A stretch of DNA of 64,000 bases, from assembly GCF_964340395.1 (NCBI RefSeq), contig NC_135566.1, positions 5,290,001 through 5,354,000 on the forward strand. Direction: 5' to 3'. Under the pieces are notes generated by a model. That model did no database searches. It was not told the DNA's origin and worked only from the letters and a program-made list of their open reading frames with translations. Numbering within the stretch: position 1 is the first letter of the stretch; each line of letters opens with the position of its first letter. This document shows positions 37,355-49,045 of this stretch, piece after piece. The DNA comes from Glandiceps talaboti. Taxonomy: Eukaryota > Hemichordata > Enteropneusta > Spengelidae. The translations under genes and the position numbers were made by a program.

Positions 37355-37432
37355 GTTGGAAGGAACCTGGACTTTACACTGGTGCCCTCCGAACACTACA
37401 TGGATGCACTACCAACTATGCTACCCAGACTG
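37355..37432 (-). repeat. tRNA-like remnant, possibly the head of a SINE
   Basis: On the minus strand, TAGCATAGTTGG (37423-37412) matches the RNA polymerase III A-box consensus exactly. About 45 bases further on, AGGTTCCTTCC resembles a B-box with one base missing. No clean cloverleaf can be drawn, so it is a decayed tRNA gene or the tRNA-derived part of a SINE rather than a working tRNA. Confidence 0.3.
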
Positions 37433-38344
37433 AAGTTCATCGACCCCAATTAGACGACTTTCTCACTTCTCTTTCTGTGAAGCCTACCCAAACCACAAGC
37501 TTCTACTCCATGTTATTCTCTCATATATGCATTTATTGTCAAAGATCTTAAATTCCTGAGGCAAATCAGACGTAAACCAGATTGTCCGTTACCTATGATA
37601 TATAGATGCTACTCTTTATAGTATGGTTGTCACTAGTCTGGTATTTGACAGTCCTTTGCAGTGCAACATGGTATTATCTGTGTTTACACTGTACTTCTAA
37701 TAATACTTAAACTGGGTTCATTAGTCACATAAATAACCAAGAGTTGTCAAGTTTTTTAAAATTCAGTTGGTCATCCAAAACATAGTCACATTATCGACTA
37801 ACTTCTGCCACCTATTCTAAATGAGAACAAATACTGTTTAGGACTGAACTTAAAATAAAACTACTCACACTCATTTTATCACTGTATCAGTGAGTGATAG
37901 CATTTGTCTGGCTAGGATTTGACAGAAAGTATTGATATAATCACTATGCATGTAAAGTGCCTCATAAAATTAAACAAACTAAGGGGAAAGATAATGTTCT
38001 CTAGTCGACACTTATCAACACTTTTCATCCTGTTCAGTACATGTGAACAAAGTTGTTGGAGTATTGGGAATTGAATCAAATGAGGGAAAAGATTGTTTTC
38101 TTGCTGTGTGTAACACTTTTGAATACTTGCAAGGAATATATGAACAGACTTACATGTAGTGAATTATTTTTAGTACAATTGAATGTTGCAAATGACCTTT
38201 TCTTGTCCAGTGTTGATAATTGTAGACATTATTTTATTGTGTCAAGGTCATTACTAATCTTAGTTTAAATATAGTGCAGTTTGGGACTGAATTCAGAAGG
38301 ACAATATTTTCTTGAAAAGTTACCACTTATTGGAACTTTTTATC

Positions 38345-38835
38345 CCAATCTGATTAAAATCTGATGTAGTGTACATGGTGCCATTTCTATTTGGCTGTTA
38401 CATTTACTGTCATTTGTTCTTTTGTGAGCGCTCGTTACATACATCTGAAACAGCACCATAGGTTTTCCCGAGCCACATGAGAGCGCTGAGTGAATTCACT
38501 CAACCAATGAAAATGAGTAATGTGCAGAAACATAGGGGTACAGTACTTCAGCGCACTCTATTTGAAAAGGGCACTAGCACAGAGCGCAGACAACAATGTT
38601 CATAATGTTATCGTTATTGTTTGGTGGTTCTCTTTCTTTTGATTTTGTATGTTGAGAGTTATATTGTAAGATGGATTCTGGTTGGCTACTCATAAGTACG
38701 AGATTGGGTTTGGGAAAACCTATGGTATTGTGTCAGATGTATGTATCGAGCACTCACAAAAGAACAAACGACAGTAAACATAACAGCCAAAAAGATATCG
38801 TGCTGTGTTCATTACATCAGATTTTAATCAGATTG
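38345..38835. mobile_element. Fold-back DNA element (491 bp) with long inverted arms and a likely 8-bp target duplication
   Basis: The left arm from 38345 (CCAATCTGATTAAAATCTGA) runs to about 38471. It is matched in reverse complement by about 38712-38835, with roughly 125-bp arms around a ~240-bp centre. The flanks TTTTTATC (38337-38344) and TTTTCATC (38836-38843) differ by one base and look like an 8-bp target duplication, the length made by hAT-type transposases. The same 20-bp terminus recurs alone near 62255. No transposase frame. Confidence 0.7.
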
Positions 38836-39281
38836 TTTTCATCAAATAAATGCAAATGACATAGTCTTCTTGCCAAGCTTAGACACTTGTGGACATTTCT
38901 CATCATGTCCAGGACATGTGAACATTCTCGGCGAATGTATTTGGCGTTTCTAGGATATAGGTCATTGAACGACGATAATACTATAGAAATACAGTTTCAC
39001 CCAGGGCATGTATAAATCTCCTGATTAAGTTGTATCATTTTACATACGTTCTGTAAGGGATTTCAACCAATTACCCCAAAGTATTGGCAACAGATAAGAT
39101 TGATCATAAAAGACAAGAATGTACAGCTGGACAATCAGCGGAATCCATTTGTAAAGGGTATCAAGATATAAACAAATGAGTTACAGAAAATGAGAAACAA
39201 TAAGAGTCAACACGATACATACAGTCACACGTACAGAATGCTAACAATCAGAATTTATTATAAGTGAAATACATGACCTAC

Positions 39282-39615
39282 CCTTTAAGCAACTTGTAGA
39301 GCATGCATCCAAATGAGAACCAATCAGCACTGGAGTCGTATGCTGTGCCTTTGGATAGGACCTCGGGAGCCATGTATCCATGAGTGCCAACACTGGCATG
39401 TGGTTTCTTCTTGGAGAAATCACAGGCTAATCCAAGATCAGATATTCGGACATGTCCATGCTCATCCAACAGAATGTTAGCAGGTTTCAAGTCACGATAT
39501 ACAACAAATCTATTGTGCATGTGTTCTAAGCCCAGGATTATCTCTGCAGCATAAAATTGCACTTGTTTTTCTGAAAACACACCGTGTTGTGACAGATGAT
39601 AGTGAAGATCACCTC
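39282..39615 (-). CDS. GRK2: GRK2/3 exon 7: catalytic loop, DLG and activation segment
   Basis: 334 bases, with split Gly codons at both ends and 110 full codons. Runs from [16 protein letters not shown] through [11 protein letters not shown] (catalytic Asp317), [10 protein letters not shown] (metal-binding Asp335, the DLG typical of GRKs instead of DFG), [11 protein letters not shown] and [18 protein letters not shown]. Almost identical to human GRK2 residues 276-387. This single large exon carries the catalytic core, and it is the one that either exon 6 copy must join, since both leave the same split codon. Confidence 0.98.
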
Positions 39616-42368
39616 CTGCATTAAACAAAAAAGAACAAAAACTGGAAGGTCATTCTCCATGCTTTGAAAACCCAAAATTGAATATACCATGTGACATATC
39701 AAGATTTAGCTTTGTGTATAGTTTGTAAAGCTCTGCCTTTACACCATGGTATAACAGACTCCGCAAATAAAAACAGCAGCAACAAAATTTGTCATATTGC
39801 AATTATGTTCCATATGCCAATTACAATGAAACTGTATGTTCTGGTTTTATTAAATTTACCATGCTCTGAATAATAAATCAAATAATACCCGGTATTCTGT
39901 CACAATAAAATTCATTCAATACATTTTGATGCTTGTACTTCAATAGCTTTGTTGCTGAATTGTTTTCAGTCAAATGTTTCATCTATTATCAGGCTGTGAT
40001 TGATACACATGGAGGCTAATTTTCGACTACACTTTCACTTGACAAAATAGTAATGTAAAAGTGACAAAGCAACAACTTTTTGGCACTCTAAATTACAGCC
40101 AGAAGCAAGTGTATCACAGCTATACAAAGCAATTAACGAATAATAAGAATTGCAAGTGTGTCACTCTTTCATCTTGTATGCCCCAAAGCAACACTCAGCA
40201 TGGTACCATGACGTACGTGAAATATAAACGACTCCCTGAATAGTAGCTGAACTGAAGATAAAATCGATGAGCTATTAACAGGATCACAGTCACAAATCCA
40301 CAAATACACAGAAATCTACCACTAACAACAACAAAAACATATACTAAGAGTACACCACAGGGAATGTACATATACAAAAACACAAGTCACGATGTAATGT
40401 ACTGTCTGTTCCACACTCTAATTTGGCTATTTCCTGCAAAGCGTGAGATGATAACTAAATTATTGACATTCTACTTCATCTCTCCAGGATGTCATCTTCC
40501 TGACAATGAATGTAGTGAATTTTTCATATTCACAATTTCAAAATTTGACCTGAAGCTGAAGATGCTGTAAAGCAAAGACTCTTTTATATCCACAAGGTGG
40601 GCCTGAAAAGGTTTATCTCTATGTATTGCAGGTGTCGATTTGCATCACCATGGAATTAGATTCCATTGTACAACCTATTCATTAATACATGGTAGATTGG
40701 ATGAGTTAGATGAATATACCCAAGAAAACTAGATATGCTAATATGCAAAAACTTTGTGTGCAAAGCACATATTGTAAGCAATATAAAACTCTTAGTATTC
40801 ACACAAAAACTCTTTGATAATGATCTCACTAATTCTCCATGGACAACAAAACGACACCATGCTAATTAAAGGGAAATTTGCTGTGTGAAATTGAATGTTT
40901 ACTGCATCTGAGATCTGAATACGAAAAGTTCAATTAAATGATAGTCAGATTCAGTCAACTGCTCCAACTTGACAGACACAGTTTTAACATAATGGCAAAA
41001 AACAGTCATATCTCCACACTTTGTGGAAAACTTTATAGAGTTATGAAACAGTAAGTTGTATGTGAAACAAAACAAAAAATTAAACCAAATGAAATTTTAA
41101 ATATGTCAAAGTCTTTATATGTCTGATTTGATTACAAAACTGTTCAACTTAGGTGGTCTGGCACTATACATTTCAAACATTGTCAACTATACCTAAACAC
41201 GTTTCAAAATGAAAATATGGTTTCTGAGATTTTCACCCTGGATAATTATGTCAAGAAGGACTAAAAAGTTTCATTACATTTTTGGAAGTTTAACACTAAA
41301 TTGCTGATATATATCTTCGGAAGCTACAATTGAAGAGGTTCCAATTAAAAAATACAGTGTCTGATTCTCATCCCATTTTATTAAGACCTATGTTTACCAC
41401 ATTTTTGAAAGCTTAAAATGACGTCAGCAAACACCTCCAATAGCACACTTGAAAAGGTTTTCATATTACATTATCTGAGATTGTCACCAGACACTAAAAA
41501 TATATATAAATAGATATGCATAAATAGATATGGAAGAATTAAACGTATGTTATCAGACACTTGTGTGAACATTGATAAAATGTATTATTCTAAAGGTTCA
41601 TTCAAGATGGATTTCATGCAAAAAAAGCACTACAAAATATTCTGAATATAGTGTATACATGTATATTTCACAACTGAAAGTGCTCCAAATTTCAAATATG
41701 GTTGGAAAAGGTTTTTGATAAGTAAAACACTGCATAGATCTTATAAAACCAAAGGCAATGCCCTTTACAGTTTTTTTTAAATGCTTATATATAAACCTTG
41801 TATGATTTGATTTATGATTTGAATGAATTCTCTTCAATCATCATTTACTAGCAAAATCTCTCACCCATTATTCTGACTATTAAAGTGTGAATATTCACGA
41901 AAGGGCTGCGTCAAATATCTTAAAATATCTCTGCAAAAGCTATGCCCTGAATGGCTAATATAGAAAAAGTACTCTTTGAGTTTTCATAAAACCACAGATT
42001 TACGAACTGAAAAAGTTGCTAAGATTTCAGGGATATGTATAGCAATGTGCAAGTAAAACACTCTACACAATGTCTTCTGAAAAATTGGCAATCTACATTG
42101 GTAATGTTTGGCTATCAACTATAAAGTTTAAACTGTCTTTCGTGGGGCATACATGGTCCTCCAAAAAACTATACATCTTTGTTACAAAAAGACAACTAAT
42201 TCAATCCTCTAACTTTTGTGTGTTTATACCTGTCCTGTCCTTTCAGACCATACTCCAAATGACTCATAATTCAAGGAATTTTCAAATTGGATTTTTCAAA
42301 CAGTTTGAGCAATATGCTATGAAAATGTGAGTGACATGTGAATGAATGATTGAGGATATATGTGTCTC

Positions 42369-42426
42369 TGTGTATGTATGTATGTATGTATGTATGTATG
42401 TATGTATGTATGTATGTATGTATGTA

Positions 42427-42508
<82 letters not shown>

Positions 42509-42514
42509 CGTGCA
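42369..42514. repeat. GTAT then GT microsatellite
   Basis: About 16 GTAT units followed by long GT runs with one short interruption. In the GRK transcript this reads as a CA-rich tract, about 330 bases downstream of the donor of the 3' exon 6 copy. Several Cys/Val and His/Thr open frames through it are artefacts. Confidence 0.9.
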
Positions 42515-42840
42515 TGCATGCATGTATATGTTGGTGTCTCACTACAAATTTTGTCTTTGGGATATCTTTCAGAAAAAAAGATCTTTAAAAAAATATCCAA
42601 AAGAAACTAATGAACTGTATGTAATAACAATGCTCTACTCAACTACTGACAAAACTTTTTGTAATATTAAAGTATTGATTTTGGAGTTAAAAAATTAAGA
42701 TTGTAGCAGTATGGATAAATATGTGTAAAAATATATATAGAGAGAAAGGTGGGATACCTATGTGGTGTTAGGTTTTAATGCAAACCAGATGATGGAGTGT
42801 GCAAGAATGATTAACGCACACACAGTGAAACACATCTTAC

Positions 42841-42922
42841 CATTCATTAAATCCAGTATAAAACACAGCTTCTCTGGTGTTTGGAAGGCATAGGTCATAC
42901 ATACAATGAAGGGACTGTCCAC
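42841..42922 (-). CDS. GRK2: GRK2/3 exon 6, 3' alternative copy (Ile254, Gln262, Asn275)
   Basis: 82 bases, 27 codons plus one base. [20 protein letters not shown] then FILDLMN, covering human residues 249-275: the end of the N-lobe sheet, the gatekeeper Leu271 and the hinge Asp272-Met274. Acceptor CTGTAG, donor GTAAGA. It enters in phase 0 after SLVSE and leaves one base into a Gly codon, as the other copy at 43405-43486 does. It has Asn at the post-hinge position like human GRK2, but Gln where human has His262. Confidence 0.93.
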
Positions 42923-43404
42923 CTACAGGCACAAGACCACATTGTAAGAGAACAAGCCTCACAACATTCTGAGTCCTTGCATCTAATCTCATTCAGATTA
43001 GATAAAAGACTGAAGAAGGCTACAAAACAAAGTAACTGCACACATACACAAACTTTCCTTGGTAAACACTTTAACAAAGAATCACGCCTCTTAAAATGAA
43101 GTCATTTTGTTTATCACCAGGTCATATCTGATGGGTTAAATGAAATACTGTGGTATGTACTACACAGCAGCAAAACACATAAATTTGACAATTTGGGGCA
43201 ATGTGACTGTTTGGGTAAGTACTACAAGTCTAGAGCAGCAAAAACATAATAATTGACAATTTGGGGCGATGTGACTGTTTGGGAGGCATCATGGATTCTG
43301 GTGTTTGTGTAACCCAAGAAGAGTTCATCCACAACAAAAATTGAGGGAAGTTTATGAAGACATTGATCTAGCCATCTATGTATCTATCTAACCTATAGCC
43401 TTAC
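42923..43404 (-). other. GRK2: Intron between the two exon 6 copies
   Basis: 482 nt separating the duplicated exons. It contains a two-copy direct repeat at about 43157-43215 and 43218-43283 (CAGCAAAA, then GACAATTTGGGGC(A/G)ATGTGA). The sequence just outside the two exons is not alike, so the duplication is old enough for the introns to have diverged. Confidence 0.8.
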
Positions 43405-43486
43405 CACTCATTAAGTCCAGTATGAAACACAGCTTCTCAGGCGTATGAAATGCATAGGTCATGCATACTACAAACGGACTGTCCAC
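43405..43486 (-). CDS. GRK2: GRK2/3 exon 6, 5' alternative copy (Val254, His262, Ser275)
   Basis: 82 bases with the same phases as the copy at 42841-42922. [20 protein letters not shown] then FILDLMS. It differs from its partner at 13 of 82 bases: nine changed codons are synonymous and three change the residue (Ile/Val, Gln/His, Asn/Ser). Splice sites are intact (CTTCAG, GTAAGG). It matches human GRK2 at His262 but has Ser instead of Asn275 immediately after the hinge. The excess of silent changes argues that both copies have been kept functional. Confidence 0.93.
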
Positions 43487-45132
43487 CTGAAGTCAAGGTT
43501 GTCATAAATCAGTACACATAGTGCTAGTTAATGATTCAAACGCAAAACTCAATTAGAAATTTCACCAAAAATTAATATCACACATGACAGGACTATCACA
43601 CTTTAATACTATAATACATATAATACCAAACAACTGTACATGTTTTTTGGCTGTTAATGGCATGATAAGAAACACCAGTAGCCAAGATGACAGAAACAGT
43701 GAGAAAGTGTCAATGGTAGGGGAAGAGAACTACTACACACAGGCAATCTAAGCAAGCAAACAGGCAGGGTGTACAAACTGAAGATATCAAAGAACTATAT
43801 AGAGGTAATACACTTTTTTTCACCGAGTGCAACGCTTCAATTCATTACACACAAACTCACAACACAAGGTTTCCATCTGCCATCCCCAGTTTCAACATTA
43901 CTGTACAATTTACCTACAATTAGGTTGCTTAGATACAATATTATAAAAAAACAATCATGCTATGAATCTTTAATAATAAAAGCTTGGATTGTAATTAGTC
44001 AGCTTTTAGTTAAAAATAGTAACATCATGCATGTTTTCCTGTAGATCTATTTCTTCATTGGAACATTTAAATATATTAATTTCTAAATTTAGAAGAACCT
44101 GTAGTACAGATAATTGAGATCAAATGGAAATGGAATTTCTGACGGGTTTTGTACCTAGGCAGGCTTTCCCCCAGATGAAAATTGGATGGACATTCAATTT
44201 GTTAAAACTAGGTGTTGCTTTTTTCTTTCAATATTGTCATCAGTTTAAGACAATTCACACTTTCAGACTCCACAAATTTAATCAGTATACCATGCATGAA
44301 TAATTCCATGGCAGCTTTTCTTGTTGAAATCCAAACATTAGTTTATTTCAAAATGACTTGTGCACTTTTTCAGTATATCACTGTTGGCCTCAGAAAAAAT
44401 TTCATGCTGCTATGAAGTGTATACCAAAAATTTTCATCTTCAGCATGTTCAAAGTGAAAATAACAAGTACTTAACTTCCTGTTGTAGGTTGACTACAACC
44501 TCATTGCACCTAGCTATATAGATGACTGTTGATATATTACATTGTTTTCCTCGAAAAATTTGTTTACAATGTGCCAAGTCACACTTTTTGAAATATATAA
44601 CATACATGACTTATGTTCCTGTATGTTAACCATTATCAAACAAATGCAAAGGGCTTTACAAATTTCCAGGTGCCTATGACCCCTACATTAGGCTCACATG
44701 TCCATAAGGTCACATGTTCTGTATATTTTGACATGATCCACTGGTATACTAACACGTATTAATTTTCATTTTGAAAAATGAAACATGCATGAATATTGGT
44801 TTATTAGTTCACTTTGTTAGGTCATCCTTCTCGAAAAATGCAACATGCATTACTTTTGGCTCGTTTGTTCAGTTTACCTAGTCTTTTTGAAAAATTTGAA
44901 AAAAGCATAATTATTGGTTTATTTAAGACATCGTTTGGGATAAAACATGTTGAATCATGATTATTTCTCAACATCATTCACAAATGGTATTTCAGGTTTT
45001 GTTCAAAATGACTGAAAATTTGAGATTCAAAACTGAAAACTTGGGGTAGTGAAAACATTGCATTTATTCAGATATATTTCTTGAGACACATTTTTTCAAT
45101 GCTAGTGCTGATAAAACAAAATGGCTGCTTAC
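43487..45132 (-). other. GRK2: GRK2/3 intron 5
   Basis: 1.65 kb. No third copy of exon 6 found. A degenerate threefold repeat with AAAAATGAAACATGCAT and TTGGTTTATT motifs sits at about 44770-44930. Otherwise unique AT-rich sequence. Confidence 0.65.
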
Positions 45133-45229
45133 CTCACTGACCAGAGACAACATAATACGTTCATTGAGGGCTAGAGTTTCTCCTTGTTTCATCTTGATCC
45201 TTTTTTTATCTAAACACTTCATTGCATAC
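45133..45229 (-). CDS. GRK2: GRK2/3 exon 5: catalytic lysine and helix C
   Basis: 97 bases. One base completes the Met216 codon, then [20 protein letters not shown] followed by [12 protein letters not shown]. It contains Lys220, the ATP-binding lysine, and the helix C glutamate region. Identical to human GRK2 except for the last residue (Glu for Thr). Donor GTAAGC, acceptor TTGCAG; it leaves in phase 0 towards either exon 6 copy. Confidence 0.97.
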
Positions 45230-45856
45230 CTGCAAACACCAATGGAGAAAGGAAAAAAAAACACACACATCCATAGCAAAATTGCAGTTAAATTGTATGG
45301 ATTTATAATATTCATATAGGTGTCAAAGTGAAAGAGCTTTTCATGTACATTCATGTTTGGATGTGTGTAAATACCAAATCCAGTATTAACATTCTGTATA
45401 AACAATCAGAGGACACATTCTAAACTTTGCCTCATTTTTGGTTATTAAGTGAGAGAGCTACAAGCAAGTCATACAGAAATCTCTAATTTACTAGAAAAAT
45501 AGAGCAACATAATAAGGATAAACAATCAAGGGTCTCTGTAAAAATGTTTGACAGGTCAAATGATACCATTTTAGAATCCAATATGGCTGCCGAAAAATAT
45601 GTTAACTCTAGGGGGAACAACTAATTGTCAATTTCTTTGAGAACAAGACTGTTAACCTCAAAATTTCTTTACTTTTCAAAAGAACCATTAACAAGTTTTC
45701 ATGTGTTAAAGTTTGGAGAGATTTGAATAACTTTTGATTTTAGAGAAATTAGATATGTTCTATCTTTTGCATGGAAAGATGTATTATCCTGTCCAGATGG
45801 ATTCTTCCATGTGGTTATTGCTGTTATATTTCATCATAAGATAGGAATAGACTTAC

Positions 45857-45948
45857 ATTTTGCCAGTGTCTGCCTTCCTACACCCATATACTTCTCCAAA
45901 TCCTCCCCTACCAATAATTCTGTGCACACTGAAGTCATTCATTGTTAA
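45857..45948 (-). CDS. GRK2: GRK2/3 exon 4: glycine-rich loop of the kinase
   Basis: 92 bases, 30 codons plus two bases. [20 protein letters not shown] then [10 protein letters not shown], identical to human GRK2 residues 186-215. It carries the nucleotide-binding GRGGFG loop. Acceptor CTCCTAG, donor GTAAGT. Confidence 0.97.
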
Positions 45949-46349
45949 CTAGGAGAGATTACCAGTACAGACAAATGAAAATAAAGCTGATGTGGAGTTG
46001 TATTATTACATACAAACTGTCAACTTTCTTTACCATACGTACATTTTTATTTTGTTTTTACCCAAATGAGTGAATTGACAATGTAAAGTCAATTTCCTCG
46101 TGACTTCATGTGCAAAACAACTGGGTTTTTAAAAATATTTTCTGTAGTTTACCCAAATAACAGAATAGGCAATATAAAGTCATTTCATTCTTGACTGGTT
46201 AACCATTGTACAAAATAGTACAAAATTCTTATTTTCTTGTAATTTTTCTACACATTCAGAAATAATCCTTCTTACATGACCAAATTTTAAATAAGCCATG
46301 ATGGGTACACAATTACAAATGGAAAAATAACAATATACCGATTACTCAC

Positions 46350-46401
46350 ATTTATATTTAGTTCTACATTTTTCCATTGGCAAAACCTGGTAAATTTTTC
46401 A
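46350..46401 (-). CDS. GRK2: GRK2/3 exon 3: RH-to-kinase junction
   Basis: 52 bases. One base completes the Ser codon split after VE in exon 2, then EKFTRFCQWKNVELNIN. Matches human GRK2 residues 169-185 (DKFTRFCQWKNVELNIH). Acceptor TTCTAG, donor GTGAGT. Small, but the reading frame, splice sites and identity are unambiguous. Confidence 0.94.
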
Positions 46402-47884
46402 CTAGAAATACAAAAGATAAGCAGATTTATAAAGGATTAATATAAAAAAGAAGTTGAAACGGGAGCAAAATTCCACTGGAGGGCAGGAACACTGCAAAGA
46501 AAAAAGTCTTCACGAGACCAAGTGTTTCTGATAAGGCTCATGTACATGGCTTTGTTTATGTAACCAGACTTACTGAGACGTGACAAATTAAACACATTTA
46601 GTGTTTTGTTTACTCTGGTTCACTGATTATTTATGTGCACTGATCAAAGTACTTTGCCCTGAAAAAAGCCAGGCATGATTCAATGCAGCTCTTGCATGTT
46701 GTCGATGCATGACAACTCTCCTCATGATAAGGAGTAAACCGATACATGTAAAGTTCATGGTTTTCATCCAGACAGCCTATGTAAGTAGAAGAAAATAGTT
46801 TTTGTTTCCTTTTATGGTGGCTGGCTACTACTGTGGAAAGGGTAGTATATTCCAGCTATGACAAACAAACCAACTACTTTGACATTAGTAATAGTAGAGT
46901 TACCTTTATATTGGAATCTAGTTTTTGAAGCAACTACTATAATGTTCTTTTCTATCATGTTGAAATTAGTTTATCATCACGAGACATTATTATTACATTT
47001 AGAATTAATTGACTGGTTTTGTCTACATGTATGGAAAGTCCCATGAGTATTTCTTATGATTTCCAGTCCCAACATCCATGTACAGTTTTATTACAGATAA
47101 GCACACAGCCTGCTAAATATTTCTTCCTTGACTTGAAAAGTAGGAATTTTTGGTCTGCAAATTGTTTCAATATATCTAATATTGCACAGTATTGGGCAAT
47201 GCACAGTGTATTAACAACAAATTGCTTTAATAGAAAAGACAAATTAATGAAAACATATTCATTGTCAACAGTGCTCTTTCCACAGTAGTACATCTTATAT
47301 CAGGTCAGGTCATTAACTTTTGACACTTACATAGACATTGTTAACAATCAAACTAATACAAAGACCAATGACTTACATGTGTAGTTTAAACAATATCTAT
47401 TCAAAACACACCATTGACTACTCAACAATATGTTGTTGTATATAAACTATCTGAATAACTTGTAGAAGAAATGTCATTCAACATTTAAGATTCTCCAATG
47501 AGATTTTCCAATGTATAAAGTGAATCCACATTCCTATTCCAACATTGGGGTGTCCATGGTTGTAGATCAAGTGAGGGAAACTCAATCGGAGTATGGCACA
47601 CAAGATAAATGTACAAGGGTCACCACTCTCTCACTCAACATTTCCGGCACTTCTTGCAAACTGATATGCATTGATCTTCAAGCCTCCAGAGTGCCTTGTT
47701 TTGAGTAGGGGAGCCATAAATGTCACACGTAATCACAACTCTATGCAATGAGAAGAATCAACACCGATTTCTCTTTTCTCTATATATTTAATTCAACTCA
47801 CAAACACTTCCTGTGTGAATGTTTGGTTAGCTTCTTGAAACACTGTATAATACATCAGGGTGCATAATTTCTTTTTGTTCTCAT

Positions 47885-48230
47885 GTGATATCTAATGTCA
47901 TATGATGCTATGTTATATGTGATGCAATGTGATGTGATGTACATGTAATGTAATGGGATGTATTATTGTGTGATACATGTATGGTGTTATGTGATGGTAT
48001 GTGATGTGGCGTGTATGTGATAAGATTTGGTGTGGTATGATGTGACATATGATGTACCATGACATGATATGATGTGGATTCTATGTGATGTGATGTGAGG
48101 TGATGCTATGTGATATGGTGTTATGTGACATGATATGATATGATATGATATGATATGATATGATATGATATGGTGTTATGTTATGTGGTGTGGTGTGATG
48201 TGATGCCATGTAATGTGATGGAATGACAAT
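47885..48230. repeat. Degenerate GATGT/GATAT pentanucleotide array
   Basis: Long run of GTGATGTGAT-type sequence with a clean GATAT block near 48127-48171. It gives Ile/Ser/His open frames that are repeat artefacts. Confidence 0.8.
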
Positions 48231-48418
48231 ACACCAAGTTTCATAGATTTTTCCAATGATAAGTTGGATTGCCAATTCATTACATGTATCTTCTTAGTTC
48301 TTTCTATTCACACTTTTTACATTTATTGCTTTTTTAGCAGAGGCAAATGTGTAGAAGTAGAAGTTCAATGGTAAGTATGTTAATTCTTGCATGTTAAAGA
48401 AGTTTCAATAGTGCTTAT

Positions 48419-48606
48419 ATGCAAATCAGTGCATAAAGCAAATTTCAATATGGCTGATATTATGCAAATCAGTGCATATTAAACTAGTTCCAATATGGCT
48501 GATATTATGCAAATCAGTGCATATTAAACTAGTTCCAATATGGCTGATATTATGCAAATCAGTGCATATTAAACTAATTCCAATATGGCTGATATGCAAA
48601 TCTGTG
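48419..48606. repeat. 45-bp minisatellite, about 4 copies, one ATGCAAAT per unit
   Basis: Unit ATGCAAATCAGTGCATATTA then AACTAGTTCCAATATGGCTGATATT. Exact ATGCAAAT octamers start at 48419, 48462, 48507, 48552 and 48594. It lies about 380 bases downstream of the duplicated exon 2 pair in the direction of transcription. Confidence 0.85.
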
Positions 48607-48983
48607 GTAGCATACAAATAATATGCATGAAATGTTCAAATAATATGCATGAAATGTTCAAATCAGCTAGTGAAATACAGTTGTTTTTTCATACATATTG
48701 CTTACTTCACGTAACATGTGTAGTACTCCCACAACTGTATTTTACAGTGATTTAAAATCAATCTAAAATAGCACAAAATTTTTTTTTTATAATTATTTCT
48801 ATTATAAAGTGTCCAGTAGGAAAATGATTTGTTATATTAGATATTGTGCGTAGTTTAATAAAATGTCAAAGGTCAAGCAAAAAGGCTTCATGCTAATTAT
48901 TATTTTCAGCAAGTTTCTATACACTTTGGCCCTTTGCAGACAGCTATCAATTTTGATTTGTCTGTGTGCATGGATATTCTTAC

Positions 48984-49045
48984 CTTTCTACAAATTTGTT
49001 AAAAATTTCTCCTCGGACAGAGTTGCAAATTTCTTCAATGTATAG
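48984..49045 (-). CDS. GRK2: GRK2/3 exon 2, 3' alternative copy (Tyr149)
   Basis: 62 bases, 20 codons plus two bases. LYIEEICNSVRGEIFNKFVE, equivalent to human GRK2 residues 148-167 ([20 protein letters not shown]), in the C-terminal helices of the RH domain. The remaining AG joins the T that opens exon 3 to make Ser168. Acceptor TTGCAG, donor GTAAGA. It differs from the copy at 49101-49162 at 4 of 62 bases, and only the first difference changes a residue. Tyr is the residue found in human GRK2. Confidence 0.92.

Larger units (their letters stand above)
33913..39281 (-). other. GRK2: GRK2/3 intron 7
   Basis: 5.4 kb without recognisable exons. It contains the second dispersed repeat copy (34287-34584), a CAACA pentanucleotide array (36318-36424), a tRNA-like remnant (37355-37432) and a fold-back element with a target duplication (38345-38835). 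Confidence 0.7.
46402..48983 (-). other. GRK2: GRK2/3 intron 2
   Basis: 2.6 kb without exons. It holds a degenerate GATGT/GATAT pentanucleotide array (about 47885-48230) and a 45-bp minisatellite with octamer motifs (48419-48606). Confidence 0.7.

Noticed and set aside
42271-42698. Several Cys/Val and His/Thr rich open frames
   Set aside because: Translations of the GTAT/GT repeat.
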